DNA from: an uncultured Clostridia bacterium | GTDB taxonomy: Bacteria; Bacillota; Clostridia; Christensenellales; Borkfalkiaceae | Direction of reading: 5' to 3' | DNA length: 64,000 nt | Assembly: GCA_947625555.1 (NCBI GenBank) | Contig: CANQOT010000005.1 | Coordinates: 1-64,000, forward strand | Shown here: in pieces, positions 7,429-17,351 of the stretch | How positions within the stretch are numbered: the stretch's first letter is position 1 | How the letters are laid out: each line of letters starts with the position of its first letter | The notes under the pieces: model-generated | Told to the model about the DNA's origin: nothing | Seen by the model: the letters and a program-made list of their open reading frames with translations, nothing else | Database searches by the model: none | Position numbers and translations under genes: made by a program

Positions 7429-8508
7429 CTATTTTATCTCGCGGTAGGCGAGAAAGAGGGCGTAGTTGATGGCCGTCTCGGTGATGCTCTCGCGGCTGCC
7501 TTTGAGCTGATAGCGGTAGACGTTGACGCGCTCATGGGTGCCGACGGCGACATAGAAAAGCCCCGCGGGGTTGCCCTTTTCGTCGGGATCGGGGCCCGCG
7601 ACGCCCGTCGTCGCGACGGCGAGATCGCAATGCCCCCCCGCAAGGAGGCCCGCCGCCATCTCGTATGCCGTCTCGTCGGAGACGGTGCCCTTCTGTTTGA
7701 CCGACCCCTCCCTCACGCCGAGGCGCTCGATCTTGGACTGCGCGTTGTAGGTGTTGAGCCCCTCGTAGTAGACGGCGCTCGCCCCGGGAACGCGCACGAT
7801 GGCGCGCCCCACGCCCCCGCCCGTGAAACTTTCGGCGACGGAGATCTTCATGCGGCGGAGCTTCAACGCCTCCACGAGCCGTTCGGCTACGGTGACGTCC
7901 TCGACGGCATAGGTGTAGTCGGCAAGTTCCGTCGCAAGGATGCGCGTCGCCTCGTCCGCCGTCATCTTGGGCGTCGAACGGTCGTAGATGAGCTCGACGG
8001 CGGCGACGCCGAAGCGTTCGGTCGCATGGACGATGAGCTTGTCCTCCGCGAGGGCGCGGGCCGCCGCGACCGCCGCGCGAAGTTTTTCCTGCGGCGCCGC
8101 CACGGTGCGCAGGATCACGCGGCGAAAGCTGTTCTTCCTGCGCGCGTCGATGCGGGGGACGATTTCGAGGCGCACTTCCTCCGCCCCCCTCTCCCCTGCG
8201 GGAAGGACGGCGAACAGGCAGCGTTCGCCCTCGACGATGTATTCCTCCTCGAAGGATCTCTCCGCAGCCGTCTCCGCATAGCGGCGCGCGGCCGAAAGAA
8301 GGGGCGGGTCGCAGACGAGAAAGACCCCATCCATGTCCAAGGAAAGGCGCGCGAGCGTCGTCCCGATATCGGAGGGCGCGTCGTAGGGAAGGATGACGAT
8401 CTCGTCCAGAAAGACCCCTCCCGCAAGGAGCGCATCCGTCACGGGGGCGAAGTCCACCACCCCGACGGGGCTCAATTTATTGTAGAGAACGACTGCCGCG
8501 TATTTCAC
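7429..8508 (-). CDS. cinA: CinA-like protein with nicotinamide-nucleotide amidase domain
   Basis: A 359-residue protein. The C-terminal domain (about 205-359) is a clear PncC/CinA amidase that recycles NMN to nicotinic acid mononucleotide: VAESFTGGGVGR, the TYNAQSK stretch and VATTGVAGPDPDEKGNPAG. The N-terminal part sits where a MoCF-type domain normally is but lacks the usual GTELLLG signature, so it is degenerate or replaced. Start is GTG, immediately after the pgsA stop, with GAGGA inside the end of pgsA as ribosome site. Context upstream of recA is the usual one for cinA. Confidence 0.85.
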   Translation of the reverse strand: MKYAAVVLYNKLSPVGVVDFAPVTDALLAGGVFLDEIVILPYDAPSDIGTTLARLSLDMDGVFLVCDPPLLSAARRYAETAAERSFEEEYIVEGERCLFAVLPAGERGAEEVRLEIVPRIDARRKNSFRRVILRTVAAPQEKLRAAVAAARALAEDKLIVHATERFGVAAVELIYDRSTPKMTADEATRILATELADYTYAVEDVTVAERLVEALKLRRMKISVAESFTGGGVGRAIVRVPGASAVYYEGLNTYNAQSKIERLGVREGSVKQKGTVSDETAYEMAAGLLAGGHCDLAVATTGVAGPDPDEKGNPAGLFYVAVGTHERVNVYRYQLKGSRESITETAINYALFLAYREIK

Positions 8509-9120
8509 TTATGCTTCCTCTCCGTCCCGCAAAACTTGCCTGTTGCGCACGATATAGTTGGCGCCCGAGGCGACGGTCATGACGGTCGCCGCGAGGAACA
8601 GGACGACGCCGATCGCGGCGACGATCTCCCCGCCCTTGTACCCGACGAAGGGCATGCTCGCGAGGATGAGCGCGATCGCCGCATCCTGCAAGACCGTCTT
8701 GATCTTGCCCAGCTTGTCGGCGGCGAGCACGAGCTTGCGCTCCGCCGCGATCATGCGGAAGCCGCTCACGATGAGCTCGCGCGCCAAAATGACGGCGACG
8801 CAGATGCCCGCGACGATGAGCCCCCAGCCCGCAAAGAAGGAGACTTCGAAGATCTGCCCGCGCGTAAGGAGCAGAATGAGCGCCGTCGAAACGAGCACTT
8901 TATCGGCAATGGGGTCCAAAAACTTCCCCAAATTGGTGACGAGGCCCCGGCTGCGCGCGATGTGCCCGTCCAAGGCGTCGGTGGAAGCCGCGAGCACAAA
9001 GATGATCGCCGCAATGAGGTAGTTATAGCCGTCGAGCGCGGCGACCTCCAAATAGAAAAAGAGGATAAAGAGCGGGATCATGAAAATTCTTGTGAGCGTG
9101 ATCTTATTGGGTAAATTCAT
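8509..9120 (-). CDS. pgsA: CDP-diacylglycerol--glycerol-3-phosphate phosphatidyltransferase
   Basis: A 203-residue integral membrane enzyme of phosphatidylglycerol synthesis: it joins CDP-diacylglycerol and glycerol 3-phosphate to phosphatidylglycerol phosphate. The CDP-alcohol phosphotransferase signature DALDGHIAR followed by G and FLDPIADK (DxxDGxxARx8GxxxDxxxD) is intact at about residues 46-70. Several membrane helices span the rest. It starts right after rimO and ends flush with cinA, so the genes are translationally linked. Confidence 0.95.
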   Translation of the reverse strand: MNLPNKITLTRIFMIPLFILFFYLEVAALDGYNYLIAAIIFVLAASTDALDGHIARSRGLVTNLGKFLDPIADKVLVSTALILLLTRGQIFEVSFFAGWGLIVAGICVAVILARELIVSGFRMIAAERKLVLAADKLGKIKTVLQDAAIALILASMPFVGYKGGEIVAAIGVVLFLAATVMTVASGANYIVRNRQVLRDGEEA

Positions 9121-10434
9121 TTATTCCTCCACGGTATGGCCGAACAGATCGTAGGTTTGGGCGCGGTCGATATGCACCCTGTAAGTTTTCCCCTCCTCCG
9201 CCTCGGGGGAAGTGAAATAGGTATTGCCGTCTATCTCGTACGCCTGAAAGTACGCCCTCCCCACGAAACAGCTCTTTTCGTAGTCGATGCCGTCGCAGAC
9301 GATATCCAGCTCCTTTCCCACATAGTTTGCGAGCTTTTTTGCGGAAATTTCCGCCTGCCTGCGATAGAGCGCCTTCACCCGCCGCTTTTTGACGGCCGCA
9401 GGGATCTGCCCGGGGAGCTTGTAGGCGCGGGTATCTTCCTCGCGCGAGTAGGCGAAGAAGCCGCAATTATCGAACTGCGCCTCGTCGAGAAAGGCGAGCA
9501 GGGCTTCGTGCTCTTCCTCCGTTTCGGAAGGAAAGCCCGCGATGAACGTCGTCCTGATGGCGAGCGCGGGGATCTCGCGGCGGAGTTTGGTAAGCAGGGC
9601 GCGGATCTCCTCCTTCCTGCTCCGCCTGCCCATGAGCTTCAAGATGCGGTCCTCGCAATGTTGGAGGGGAATATCGAGGTACTTTATGACCTTGGGATTT
9701 TCCCTCACCTCGCGGATGAGGTCGTCCGTGATGACTTCCGGATAACAGTATAGCAGGCGAATATGACAGATATTGTCAAGTTCGGAAAGTTTTTTGATGA
9801 GTTTTACAAATTGATTTTGGCCGAGATCCTCGCCGTAGCGCGTCGTATCCTGCGCGACGAGGACGAGCTCTTCCGTCTCGCCGAGCCCCCTCGCCTCTTC
9901 GACGAGCTCCTCCATGGGGTAGGAGACGTACTTCCCCCTGATCTTGGGAATGAGGCAATAGGTGCACCGGTTGAAGCACCCGTCGGCAATTTTGAGGTAT
10001 TTGAGGTGGGGCATGGTCGAGACGAGGCGGCCATAGAGCTTTCCGTCCCCCGTGCCGACGGCGTTCACCCTCCCCTCCCGATAGGAGCGTTCGAGGGCGG
10101 GGAAGAGGGCGGAGGCATCCTTGACGCCGAGAAAGACGTCCCCCTCCGTGAGGGCGGGGAAGAGTTCGCCGATGAACTTTTCGGGAAGGCAGCCCGTGAC
10201 GACGATCTTTTCGAGCTTGCCACCCGCGCGGTAGCCGTTCCCCTCGAGGATGGCGGCGATGGATTCCTCGCGCGCGGCGTTCAAAAAGGCGCACGTGTTG
10301 ACGATGAGGACCTGCGCCTCGGCAATGTCGTCCGTAATGCGGCAGCCGTGCCGTTCGATCTCGCCGAGAAGGCGCTCGCCGTCCACGCGGTTCTTATCGC
10401 ACCCCAAGGAGATCATGCCGAAAACTTTCTCCAT
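9121..10434 (-). CDS. rimO: Ribosomal protein uS12 methylthiotransferase RimO
   Basis: A 437-residue radical-SAM enzyme that methylthiolates an aspartate of ribosomal protein S12. The N-terminal MTTase domain has its three cluster cysteines (in SLGCDKNRVD, VNTCAFL, VTGCLPE); the radical SAM motif is CFNRCTYCLIP; a TRAM domain closes the protein. I chose the start MEKVFGMISLGC; its ATG shares one base with the ftsK stop (TGATG). A frame running further upstream lies inside ftsK and has no homology signal. Confidence 0.95.
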   Translation of the reverse strand: MEKVFGMISLGCDKNRVDGERLLGEIERHGCRITDDIAEAQVLIVNTCAFLNAAREESIAAILEGNGYRAGGKLEKIVVTGCLPEKFIGELFPALTEGDVFLGVKDASALFPALERSYREGRVNAVGTGDGKLYGRLVSTMPHLKYLKIADGCFNRCTYCLIPKIRGKYVSYPMEELVEEARGLGETEELVLVAQDTTRYGEDLGQNQFVKLIKKLSELDNICHIRLLYCYPEVITDDLIREVRENPKVIKYLDIPLQHCEDRILKLMGRRSRKEEIRALLTKLRREIPALAIRTTFIAGFPSETEEEHEALLAFLDEAQFDNCGFFAYSREEDTRAYKLPGQIPAAVKKRRVKALYRRQAEISAKKLANYVGKELDIVCDGIDYEKSCFVGRAYFQAYEIDGNTYFTSPEAEEGKTYRVHIDRAQTYDLFGHTVEE

Positions 10435-13400
10435 CAATCGAGGCTCCCGTACTTCTCTTCGAATTCTTCCTTGGTGAGGAGCACCGAGCGCGACTTTGCG
10501 CCCTCGAATGCGGAGATGTAGCCCATCGCTTCCATCCACTCGATGATCTTGCCCGCGTGGTTGTAGCCGACGCCGCACTTCCTCTGGATGAGGGAGATGG
10601 AAGCCTGTCCCACCTTGATGACGGTGGCAAGGGCGCGGATATACTGTTCGCTGACGTTTGCGCCGTCGCCGTCGAAGGAGCCCCCTCCGACGCCGCCCGC
10701 GCTGTCGCCGCTCTTATCGATGTATTCGGCGACGCTGTCGTCGAAGTAGGCCTCGTTGTTCTCCTTGACGAAGTTGACGACGCGGAGGCGTTCCACGGGG
10801 CTGATGAACGCGCCCTGCGCACGGCGGGCCTTGCCGCTCATCTTGATGAGCATATCGCCGTTGCCGAGAAGGTGCTCCGCCCCGCCCTCGTCGAGCATGA
10901 TGCGGGAGTTGAGTTCGGAATCGACGCTGAGCGAGATGCGGGTGGGCAGGTTGGACTTGATGACGCCCGTGATGACCGTCGCGTCGGGGCGCTGGGTCGC
11001 AAGGACGAGGTGGATGCCCGCCGCCCTCGCCTTTTGGGCGAGCCGCTGGATGCGCTCTTCGATCTCCTTCTTGGCGACGAGCATCAGATCGCCGAACTCG
11101 TCGACGACGATGACGATCTTGGGGAGACGTTCTTCCCCCTCGACCAAATTGGCGTTGTATTCGTCGAGCTTGCTGACGGCGAGGCCCGAACGCGTTTTCT
11201 CGTTGAAGAGGGTATAGCGGCGCTCCATCTCCTTGATCGCCCAGTTGAGCGCGGTGACCGCCCGCTGCGGCTGGGTGATGATCTCGTTGATCATGAGGTG
11301 GGGCAGGCCCTCGTAGATGGTGAACTCCGTCTGCTTGGGGTCGATGAGGATGAGGCGGAGCTCCTCGGGCGAATATTTATAGAGCATGCTGATGAGCATC
11401 GCGTGCATCGTGACCGATTTGCCCGAGCCCGTCATGCCCGCAACGAGAATGTGCGTCATCTCGGTGACGTTGCCGCACACGCTGCGGCCCTCGATGTCTT
11501 TCCCGAGGGCGAAGGTGAGGGCGTCCGACTTCTGTTTGTTGAACTCCTCCGATTCGATGATAGATTTGAGGCCCACCGTCGCGCGGCGGTCCTTGGGAAT
11601 GGGCACCTCGATAGAGATACCGCGCACTTCGGGATTGGCGTACATGTTGACGCCCGAAACTTCGAGGTAGAGCGCGATCTCGTCGGCATAGCGCGTCATC
11701 ATGTTGATGGTGCCGCTCTGCGGCATCGCGAGGTCGTAGCGGGTGACCGAAGGCCCCGCCTTCACGCCGATGATCTGCGTGTCGATCTTATAGTTGCGCA
11801 GGGTGTCGAGGATGATGCCCGAGGTCTTGCCGATGATCTCGTTGGAGAGCTCCACCTTGTCGTCGTAGGTGTTGAGGAGCTCGATATCGGGCTTTTTGTA
11901 TTTCTTATAGACGTGCTTCTTCTTGGGTGCGGGAGGTTCGGGCTTGGCCGACGAACCCAGCCCGCGGACAGACCTTGCGGGAAGTTCGGGTTCGGGCGGC
12001 GTCTCCTGCTCGGCCTCGGGGACGCTGTCGTCGTCGAAGAGGTCGGCCTGCGAACGGCCGCGGTCGGGCGCGGAGAAGGGATCGCCTCCGCGCTCCCTGC
12101 CGCGCGAAAGGTCGGAAAGACCGTCGTCCGAGGGCCCCGCGCTGCGGTCGGGTTCGGAGAAGAGGTCGTCGCCGCGGTCCCTGCCGCGATCGGATCCGGA
12201 GAACAGGTCGTCGCCGCGGTCTCTGCTGCGGTCGGATTCGGAGAAGAGGTCGTCGCCGCGGTCCCTGCTGCGGTCGGGTTCGGAGAAGAGGTTCCCCCTC
12301 TCGCTGTCGCCGCGGAGAGGAAAACTTTCGCGGGAGCGGCCCAAAGGAGGCTCTTCGGTGCGCGCGGGCGGCTCTGCGGGCGCCTCCCTTCCCCCGTAGG
12401 GATCGAGGAAGGTGCGCGGCGGGTCGGGCGCGCGGAAGGAGGGACGAACGGGTTCCTGTTCTTCGGGAAGCTCGGGCTCGGGTTCGTCGAACACGTTGGG
12501 CGCGGAGGAAAATTCCGTCTCCACGTCGTGCGAATAGTAATCGTGGGCCGCGGGCGGCTCCTCCGAAGGGGCGCGGAAGGAGGGCGTCACGGCGGGATAG
12601 TTGAAGTCGTCCCCGTCCGTTGCGGGCTCGACGACGCGGCGCGGCATGGGAGGGCGAGGCTCCTCCGCCGTGCGCGAGAAATCCCCCGAATAGGTGGGAG
12701 AAACGGGGCCGGAAACGGGTTGCGAGGGGCCGTCCGAAGGGACGACGGTGCTGTGCCTCTCCCCGCGGTTGAATGCGGAATTGCGGTCGTAGATGAGGTT
12801 GTTGCGATAGTCCGCCGCGGGGTCGCCGCGGAAGAGGATCTCGCGGCTCGTCCGCCTGTCGTCGGCTGCCGCGGGAGCGGGCCGCACGGGCGCCTGCGCA
12901 ACGGGCGCAGGAGCGGGCGGAGCATAGGGTTGCGTCTGCGGGGGTTCGGCGCGCATGGGCGTGCGTGCGGGAGGTTCGAGATCGTCGAAGGAAAGGCCCT
13001 CGCCGCCCCCCGTCTGCGGCTCTTTTTCGGGCTTACGGGCACGGGGCGCACGCTTCACGATGCGGCCAAGGGGGGTGAGCATGAGCAGCCAGAAGGCGCA
13101 AAGAAGGGTGAGGAGCGAAAAGAGGATATACGCCCCCGCCGCGGAGAGCAGGTAGCGCACGGGGAAGGCGATGAGGCCGAACACCGCGCCGCCGCCCGTC
13201 CCCTGCAAGAGGCTCGCGGAGGCCGCCGACCAGCAGCCCGAAAGATATGCCCCGTAGGAGCCGCCGAAGAACTTCTCCGCCGTTGCGGTGTGCACGATGA
13301 AGAACACCGCGGCGACGAGAAGGACGGAGCGGATGACCCAAGCGCGGGGCAGGAGCTTCTTCCCCACGACGAGGCGCAGGGAGAGATAAAAGACGAGCAC

Positions 13401-13604
13401 GAGGAGCGGATAGATGAAATATCCGACGAGCCCGATGAGGAAGGCCGAGATGGCAAGGCCGATCTCGCCAAAGACGAGTTTCCCCGTCACGGCAATAAAA
13501 AACAGAATGCCGCTGAACAGCATCAGCGTCATGCCGATCGTCTCTTTCGTCAGGATCCCCTTCTCTTTTGTCTTTTTGTCGTCGCCGCGGCCGAATCCGT
13601 TCAC
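10434..13604 (-). CDS. ftsK: DNA translocase FtsK/SpoIIIE
   Basis: A 1056-residue septal DNA pump moving chromosome ends at division (FtsK) or into the forespore (SpoIIIE). The N-terminal 170 residues hold four to five membrane helices. A long acidic, Pro/Arg-rich linker follows (about 180-570). The motor has Walker A GMTGSGKS near residue 725 and Walker B IVIVVDEFGDLM; the C-terminal winged-helix gamma domain binds the orienting sequences (QRKCGVGYNHAGKIIEWME). The linker includes about six degenerate 14-residue repeats. Start is GTG with GGAGG upstream. It heads the ftsK-to-recA operon. Confidence 0.95.
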   Translation of the reverse strand: MNGFGRGDDKKTKEKGILTKETIGMTLMLFSGILFFIAVTGKLVFGEIGLAISAFLIGLVGYFIYPLLVLVFYLSLRLVVGKKLLPRAWVIRSVLLVAAVFFIVHTATAEKFFGGSYGAYLSGCWSAASASLLQGTGGGAVFGLIAFPVRYLLSAAGAYILFSLLTLLCAFWLLMLTPLGRIVKRAPRARKPEKEPQTGGGEGLSFDDLEPPARTPMRAEPPQTQPYAPPAPAPVAQAPVRPAPAAADDRRTSREILFRGDPAADYRNNLIYDRNSAFNRGERHSTVVPSDGPSQPVSGPVSPTYSGDFSRTAEEPRPPMPRRVVEPATDGDDFNYPAVTPSFRAPSEEPPAAHDYYSHDVETEFSSAPNVFDEPEPELPEEQEPVRPSFRAPDPPRTFLDPYGGREAPAEPPARTEEPPLGRSRESFPLRGDSERGNLFSEPDRSRDRGDDLFSESDRSRDRGDDLFSGSDRGRDRGDDLFSEPDRSAGPSDDGLSDLSRGRERGGDPFSAPDRGRSQADLFDDDSVPEAEQETPPEPELPARSVRGLGSSAKPEPPAPKKKHVYKKYKKPDIELLNTYDDKVELSNEIIGKTSGIILDTLRNYKIDTQIIGVKAGPSVTRYDLAMPQSGTINMMTRYADEIALYLEVSGVNMYANPEVRGISIEVPIPKDRRATVGLKSIIESEEFNKQKSDALTFALGKDIEGRSVCGNVTEMTHILVAGMTGSGKSVTMHAMLISMLYKYSPEELRLILIDPKQTEFTIYEGLPHLMINEIITQPQRAVTALNWAIKEMERRYTLFNEKTRSGLAVSKLDEYNANLVEGEERLPKIVIVVDEFGDLMLVAKKEIEERIQRLAQKARAAGIHLVLATQRPDATVITGVIKSNLPTRISLSVDSELNSRIMLDEGGAEHLLGNGDMLIKMSGKARRAQGAFISPVERLRVVNFVKENNEAYFDDSVAEYIDKSGDSAGGVGGGSFDGDGANVSEQYIRALATVIKVGQASISLIQRKCGVGYNHAGKIIEWMEAMGYISAFEGAKSRSVLLTKEEFEEKYGSLD
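12040..12300 (-). repeat. 42-bp tandem repeats inside the ftsK linker
   Basis: About six degenerate in-frame units of 14 residues, consensus DLFSEPDRSRDRGD, at roughly residues 435-520 of FtsK. The three central units are nearly identical at the DNA level. Copy number probably varies between strains. Confidence 0.8.
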
Positions 13605-13656
13605 GATAGACCTCCATACCCGCTTTCGGGATGATAAACATATAAATTCAGCTTAT

Positions 13657-13685
13657 AGTATAACATTTTCCCGCGCAAATTTCAA
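13657..13685 (-). promoter_or_regulatory. Promoter of the ftsK-rimO-pgsA-cinA-recA operon
   Basis: TTGAAA (13680-13685), 17-bp spacer ending TGT, TATACT (13657-13662) on the minus strand, about 50 bp before the ftsK GTG start. Confidence 0.7.
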
Positions 13686-13764
13686 CGATATTCCAAACAA
13701 TTTTTCGATGAATTTATAAACTCTTTTCTTTTTGTCATGCGCGCGGGCGAAATCGCCGTGCGAA

Positions 13765-13797
13765 AAGCCCCGTCCGCAGCCTTGCGGACGGGGCAAA
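13765..13797 (-). terminator. Terminator after the phosphopantetheinyl transferase gene
   Basis: GCCCCGTCCGC and GCGGACGGGGC form a strong stem with a short loop; TTTT follows on the minus strand and TTTTT on the other side, so it may act in both directions. It separates the clpB unit from the ftsK operon. Confidence 0.75.
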
Positions 13798-13815
13798 AAT
13801 TCGCGATAAGGCCCT

Positions 13816-14442
13816 TCAAAGAGCGCTGTGGAGCAAGGCGCTCCCGTCGGGAGAAAGGAAGGACAGGCCGAAGGGCGCGTCCGCGGCCACGGTGAGGAAA
13901 AATTCTTCCTCCCCCGCACGTACGCTCAGCGTCTCGGTGGGAAGGGCGTCGCTCCCGATGCGCCCGGGACGGAAAACGCTGCCGCCCGCGCACTTGAAGA
14001 TGGCCTCCTTCTTCGTCCAGATCGCGGCACGCAAACGGGCGGGATCCCCCTCTTTGCCGAGACGGGCTCTCTCCCCCTCCGTGAAGAGATTTTCTGCGAA
14101 GGGGCGGGAAAACCGCTCCCCGTCGAAGCGTTCGATATCCACGCCCACGGGAATGCGGGAGAGCGCGGCGGCGACCAGCCCGCGGCTGTGCGAGAGGGAA
14201 AATTCCACCCCGTCCGCACCCCATTTGCCGTTTTCGCCGCGCGTGAAAACAAGATCGGCGATGTTGCGCCCGAAGGTCGCCTTCAAGCCGTATTCGAGGA
14301 GTTTCCACACGGAATATTTCTCCTCGCGGACGGAGGCGTTTGCGCAAGAGGCGATCTCCGCGGCGCGCTGCGGGGGGGCGATCGCTTCCTGCCCGTAGCG
14401 GAAGGGCGTGCGGGCGACAAAGACGTACACCTTTTCGCTCAC
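13816..14442 (-). CDS. 4'-phosphopantetheinyl transferase, Sfp-like
   Basis: A 208-residue enzyme that moves phosphopantetheine from CoA to a carrier protein serine. Motifs of the family are present: [22 protein letters not shown] (metal-binding Asp) and WTKKEAIFK (Glu and Lys). The two-domain length fits the Sfp type rather than the short AcpS type. No polyketide or peptide synthetase gene is in the window, so its partner is probably the fatty acid ACP or a distant carrier protein. Its ATG overlaps the clpB stop (ATGA), so it depends on clpB transcription. Confidence 0.9.
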   Translation of the reverse strand: MSEKVYVFVARTPFRYGQEAIAPPQRAAEIASCANASVREEKYSVWKLLEYGLKATFGRNIADLVFTRGENGKWGADGVEFSLSHSRGLVAAALSRIPVGVDIERFDGERFSRPFAENLFTEGERARLGKEGDPARLRAAIWTKKEAIFKCAGGSVFRPGRIGSDALPTETLSVRAGEEEFFLTVAADAPFGLSFLSPDGSALLHSAL

Positions 14443-17027
14443 GGTTTTTCCCCTTCGGCCAAATTGAGGCCACCCATGTCCGCGTCGAGCACGATGTTTT
14501 TGCCCGCTTCGGGGTTGTTTTCAAGGATATAGCGGGCGACAAGATTTTCGACGTGCGTCTGAATGAACCGCTTCAAGGGGCGGGCCCCGTAGGCGGGATC
14601 GTAGCCGTTATCCGAGATGTACGCCCGCGCACGGGCCGTGACGGTGAGCCTGAGCGGAAGGATGCGCGCGGTGAGCTTTTCGAGGAGCAGATCGACGATG
14701 CGGTCGATCTCTTCATGCCGCAACGGCTTAAAGAGGATGATCTCGTCCAGCCTGTTCAAAAATTCGGGCCGGAAGGAGCGGCGCAAGATCTCGCTCACGC
14801 CCTCCTGCGCTTCCTGCGTGATCTCGCCGTCCTCGATGCCATCGCGGATGATCTCGGCGCCCAAATTGGAGGTGAGGATGATGACGGTGTTCTTGAAGTC
14901 CACCGTCCGCCCCTGCGAATCGGTGATGCGGCCGTCGTCGAGGATCTGCAAAAGGATGTTGAACACGTCGGGATGGGCCTTTTCCACTTCGTCGAAGAGG
15001 ACGATGGAATAGGGACGGCGGCGGACGGCCTCGGTGAGAGCGCCCCCCTCCTCGTAGCCGACGTATCCGGGCGGCGCGCCGATGAGGCGGGAGACGGAGA
15101 ACTTCTCCATATATTCGCTCATGTCGATACGTACGAGGTTCTTTTCGTCGTCGAAGAGATTTTGCGCAAGCGACTTGGCGAGTTCCGTCTTGCCCACGCC
15201 CGTGGGGCCCAGAAAGAGGAAGGACCCGATGGGACGGTTGGGATCCGCAATGCCCGCGCGGGCGCGCAAGATCGCCTCGGAGACCTTCTTGACTGCCTCG
15301 TCCTGCCCCACCACGCGGCGGTGCAGATCCTCTTCGAGGCGGAGAAGTTTCGCACGCTCCCCCTCTTTGAGGCGGGCGACGGGAATGCCCGTCCAGCGGG
15401 AGACGATGCGCTCGATCTCCTCCTCGGTGACTTCGTTTTGAAGAAGGGCGTTTTCGCGGGCAGGGGCGTTCTTTTGGGCCTCTTCGAGCTTCTTTTGCAG
15501 GGCGGGAAGCTCCCCGTAGCGCAGGCGCGAGGCCTTCTCGAGTTCGCCGCGGACCATCGCCGATTCGATCTCCCCGCTCATGCGGTCGATCTCCTCTTTG
15601 AGGTCCTTCTCGGCGCGGATGGCGCGCTTTTCCTCCTCCCACTTCGCCTTCATCGCGGTGAAGGTCTCCTTGCACTCGGAAAGCTCCTTTTTGAGGGCTT
15701 CGAGGCGGGCGCAAGAGAGTTCGTCCTGCTCCTTGGAGAGAGCTTTCTCCTCCACTTCGAGCTGGATGATCTTGCGGTTCAAGGCATCCATGTCCGAGGG
15801 CATGGAGTCGATCTCGGTGCGGATCATGGCCGCCGCTTCGTCCACAAGGTCGATGGCCTTATCGGGCAGGAAACGGTCGGTGATGTAGCGGTCGGAAAGG
15901 GTCGCCGCGGCGACGAGGGCGTCGTCGTGGATGCGCACGCCGTGGAAGATCTCGAAGCGCTCTTTGAGGCCGCGCAGAATGGAGACGGTATCCTCCACCG
16001 TCGGCTCGCCGACGAGCACGGGCTGGAAGCGGCGTTCGAGGGCGGCGTCCTTTTCGATATATTTGCGGTATTCGTCGAGGGTGGTCGCGCCGATGCAGTG
16101 CAATTCGCCGCGGGCGAGCATGGGCTTTAAGAGGTTGCCCGCGTCCATCGCGCCCTCGCTCTTGCCCGCCCCCACGACGGTGTGCAGCTCGTCGATAAAG
16201 AGGAGAATCCCCCCCTCGGAATCGGCGACCTCTTTGAGCACGGCCTTCAAGCGTTCCTCAAACTCGCCGCGGTACTTCGCCCCCGCGATGAGGGCGCCCA
16301 TGTCGAGGGAAAAGAGCGTCTTTCCCTTCAAGCCTTCGGGCACGTCGCCGCGGGAGATGCGCTGGGCAAGCCCCTCCGCAATGGCCGTCTTGCCGACGCC
16401 GGGCTCGCCGATGAGCACGGGGTTGTTCTTCGTCTTGCGCGAGAGGATGCGGATGACGTTCCTGATCTCCTCGTCCCGCCCGATGACGGGTTCGAGCTTG
16501 TGCTCGCGGGCCCGCTTCGTGAGGTCGATGCCGTATTTTTCAAGGGCCTCGTAGGTCGATTCGGGGTTATCGCTCTTTACGTTCTGGTTGCCGCGGACCT
16601 CTTTGAGCCCCTTCAAAAATCCCTCCTTCGTCACGCCGAAACGCTTGAACAGGGCGCCGAGGCTCCCCTCCGCGTTGTCGAAGAGGCACAAAAAGAGGTG
16701 CTCGACGGAGATATAATCGTCCTTCATGCCCTGCGCGAGCCGTTCGGCTTCGCTCAAAATGCGGGTAAGGGCGGCGGTGGGATAGAGATTGCCCGCCGCG
16801 ACATTGGAGACGCGGGGAAGGCGGTCGAGTTCCTCTTTGGCGGCGCAAAGAAGCCCCTCCGCATCCACGCCCGCGCGGCGGAGAATGCGGGGACAAAGGC
16901 CGTCCGCATCGAGAAGCGCCACGGCGAGATGAAGGGCGGAAAGCTCCGCATTGCCGCGTTCGATCGCCGCGTTTTGCGCGTCTTGTAAAGCCTGCAAAGA
17001 TTTTTGCGTAAATTTCTGTGCGTCCAT
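14439..17027 (-). CDS. clpB: ATP-dependent disaggregase ClpB
   Basis: An 862-residue class I Clp/Hsp100 ATPase that extracts proteins from aggregates with DnaK. Order: Clp N domain repeats (about 1-150), first AAA+ domain with GEPGVGKTA near 207, coiled-coil middle domain (about 400-540, rich in E, K and R) that marks ClpB, second AAA+ domain with GPTGVGKTE near 609, then the C-terminal D2-small domain. Start at MDAQKFTQ; the upstream in-frame extension is non-coding. I looked for CIRCE and CtsR boxes and saw neither, so heat control is not evident from the DNA. Confidence 0.97.
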   Translation of the reverse strand: MDAQKFTQKSLQALQDAQNAAIERGNAELSALHLAVALLDADGLCPRILRRAGVDAEGLLCAAKEELDRLPRVSNVAAGNLYPTAALTRILSEAERLAQGMKDDYISVEHLFLCLFDNAEGSLGALFKRFGVTKEGFLKGLKEVRGNQNVKSDNPESTYEALEKYGIDLTKRAREHKLEPVIGRDEEIRNVIRILSRKTKNNPVLIGEPGVGKTAIAEGLAQRISRGDVPEGLKGKTLFSLDMGALIAGAKYRGEFEERLKAVLKEVADSEGGILLFIDELHTVVGAGKSEGAMDAGNLLKPMLARGELHCIGATTLDEYRKYIEKDAALERRFQPVLVGEPTVEDTVSILRGLKERFEIFHGVRIHDDALVAAATLSDRYITDRFLPDKAIDLVDEAAAMIRTEIDSMPSDMDALNRKIIQLEVEEKALSKEQDELSCARLEALKKELSECKETFTAMKAKWEEEKRAIRAEKDLKEEIDRMSGEIESAMVRGELEKASRLRYGELPALQKKLEEAQKNAPARENALLQNEVTEEEIERIVSRWTGIPVARLKEGERAKLLRLEEDLHRRVVGQDEAVKKVSEAILRARAGIADPNRPIGSFLFLGPTGVGKTELAKSLAQNLFDDEKNLVRIDMSEYMEKFSVSRLIGAPPGYVGYEEGGALTEAVRRRPYSIVLFDEVEKAHPDVFNILLQILDDGRITDSQGRTVDFKNTVIILTSNLGAEIIRDGIEDGEITQEAQEGVSEILRRSFRPEFLNRLDEIILFKPLRHEEIDRIVDLLLEKLTARILPLRLTVTARARAYISDNGYDPAYGARPLKRFIQTHVENLVARYILENNPEAGKNIVLDADMGGLNLAEGEKP

Positions 17028-17060
17028 AGCTTGCTTCCCCCTTTGGTTTTTTTCAAACAT

Positions 17061-17089
17061 ATTATACCATGATTTTCCCGACGCTAAAC
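17061..17089 (-). promoter_or_regulatory. Probable clpB promoter
   Basis: A perfect TATAAT (17061-17066) lies 33 bp before the clpB ATG; the -35 region (GTTTAG at 17-bp spacing) is weak. Confidence rests on the -10 box. Confidence 0.5.
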
Positions 17090-17159
17090 AAAACAGACGA
17101 CGAAAAAACCGCCCCGAAGGACGGTGAATGATGATGTATAATGATGTATTTGGAAGCAC

Positions 17160-17194
17160 GCCCCACCCCCCTACCCCCCTCCCACGGAGGGGGC
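17160..17194. repeat. Module C palindromic repeat
   Basis: A C-rich arm followed by GGAGGGGGCA, almost identical to 571-606; the pair differs by about three bases. It precedes copy 2 of the 130-bp repeat. Confidence 0.7.
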
Positions 17195-17219
17195 ATGGCA
17201 TGGGGAATGCGAACATAGG

Positions 17220-17351
17220 TACCGTTAAATCGCGGAGAGGCGAGAAAGACAAGGAGTGTGAGGCTTTTCGCCGCCCGCGTACTTGGATGTACGTGGGCAA
17301 GAAAAACGTAAGCACGACGCAGTATTTCGACGCCTATACGCGATTCGCCTA
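17220..17351. repeat. 130-bp repeat, copy 2, ending at the YitT gene stop codon
   Basis: Begins TACCGTTAAATCGCGG and ends TTCGC at the stop codon of the YitT gene. More diverged than copies 1 and 3, but keeps the frame of elements: AAAGACAAGGAG, the CGTAC-N6-GTACG stem with a different loop, GTATT, and the TACGCGATTCGC end. Confidence 0.7.

Noticed and set aside
10435..10578. N-terminal extension of RimO by 48 residues
   Set aside because: It lies inside the end of ftsK in another frame and has no family similarity.
12040..12300. Possible CRISPR-like periodic repeat
   Set aside because: Units are contiguous, 42 bp, in frame and encode part of FtsK; there are no spacers.
10557..13634. 1025-codon open frame antisense to ftsK
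   Set aside because: Same GC-driven antisense effect; the minus-strand ftsK has clear domain motifs.
17028..17110. CIRCE or CtsR element before clpB
   Set aside because: Neither the TTAGCACTC inverted repeat nor the GGTCAAA heptad repeat occurs.
17028..17315. N-terminal extension of ClpB by 96 residues
   Set aside because: It would cross the -10 box and a repeat; the family N terminus begins at MDAQKFTQ.
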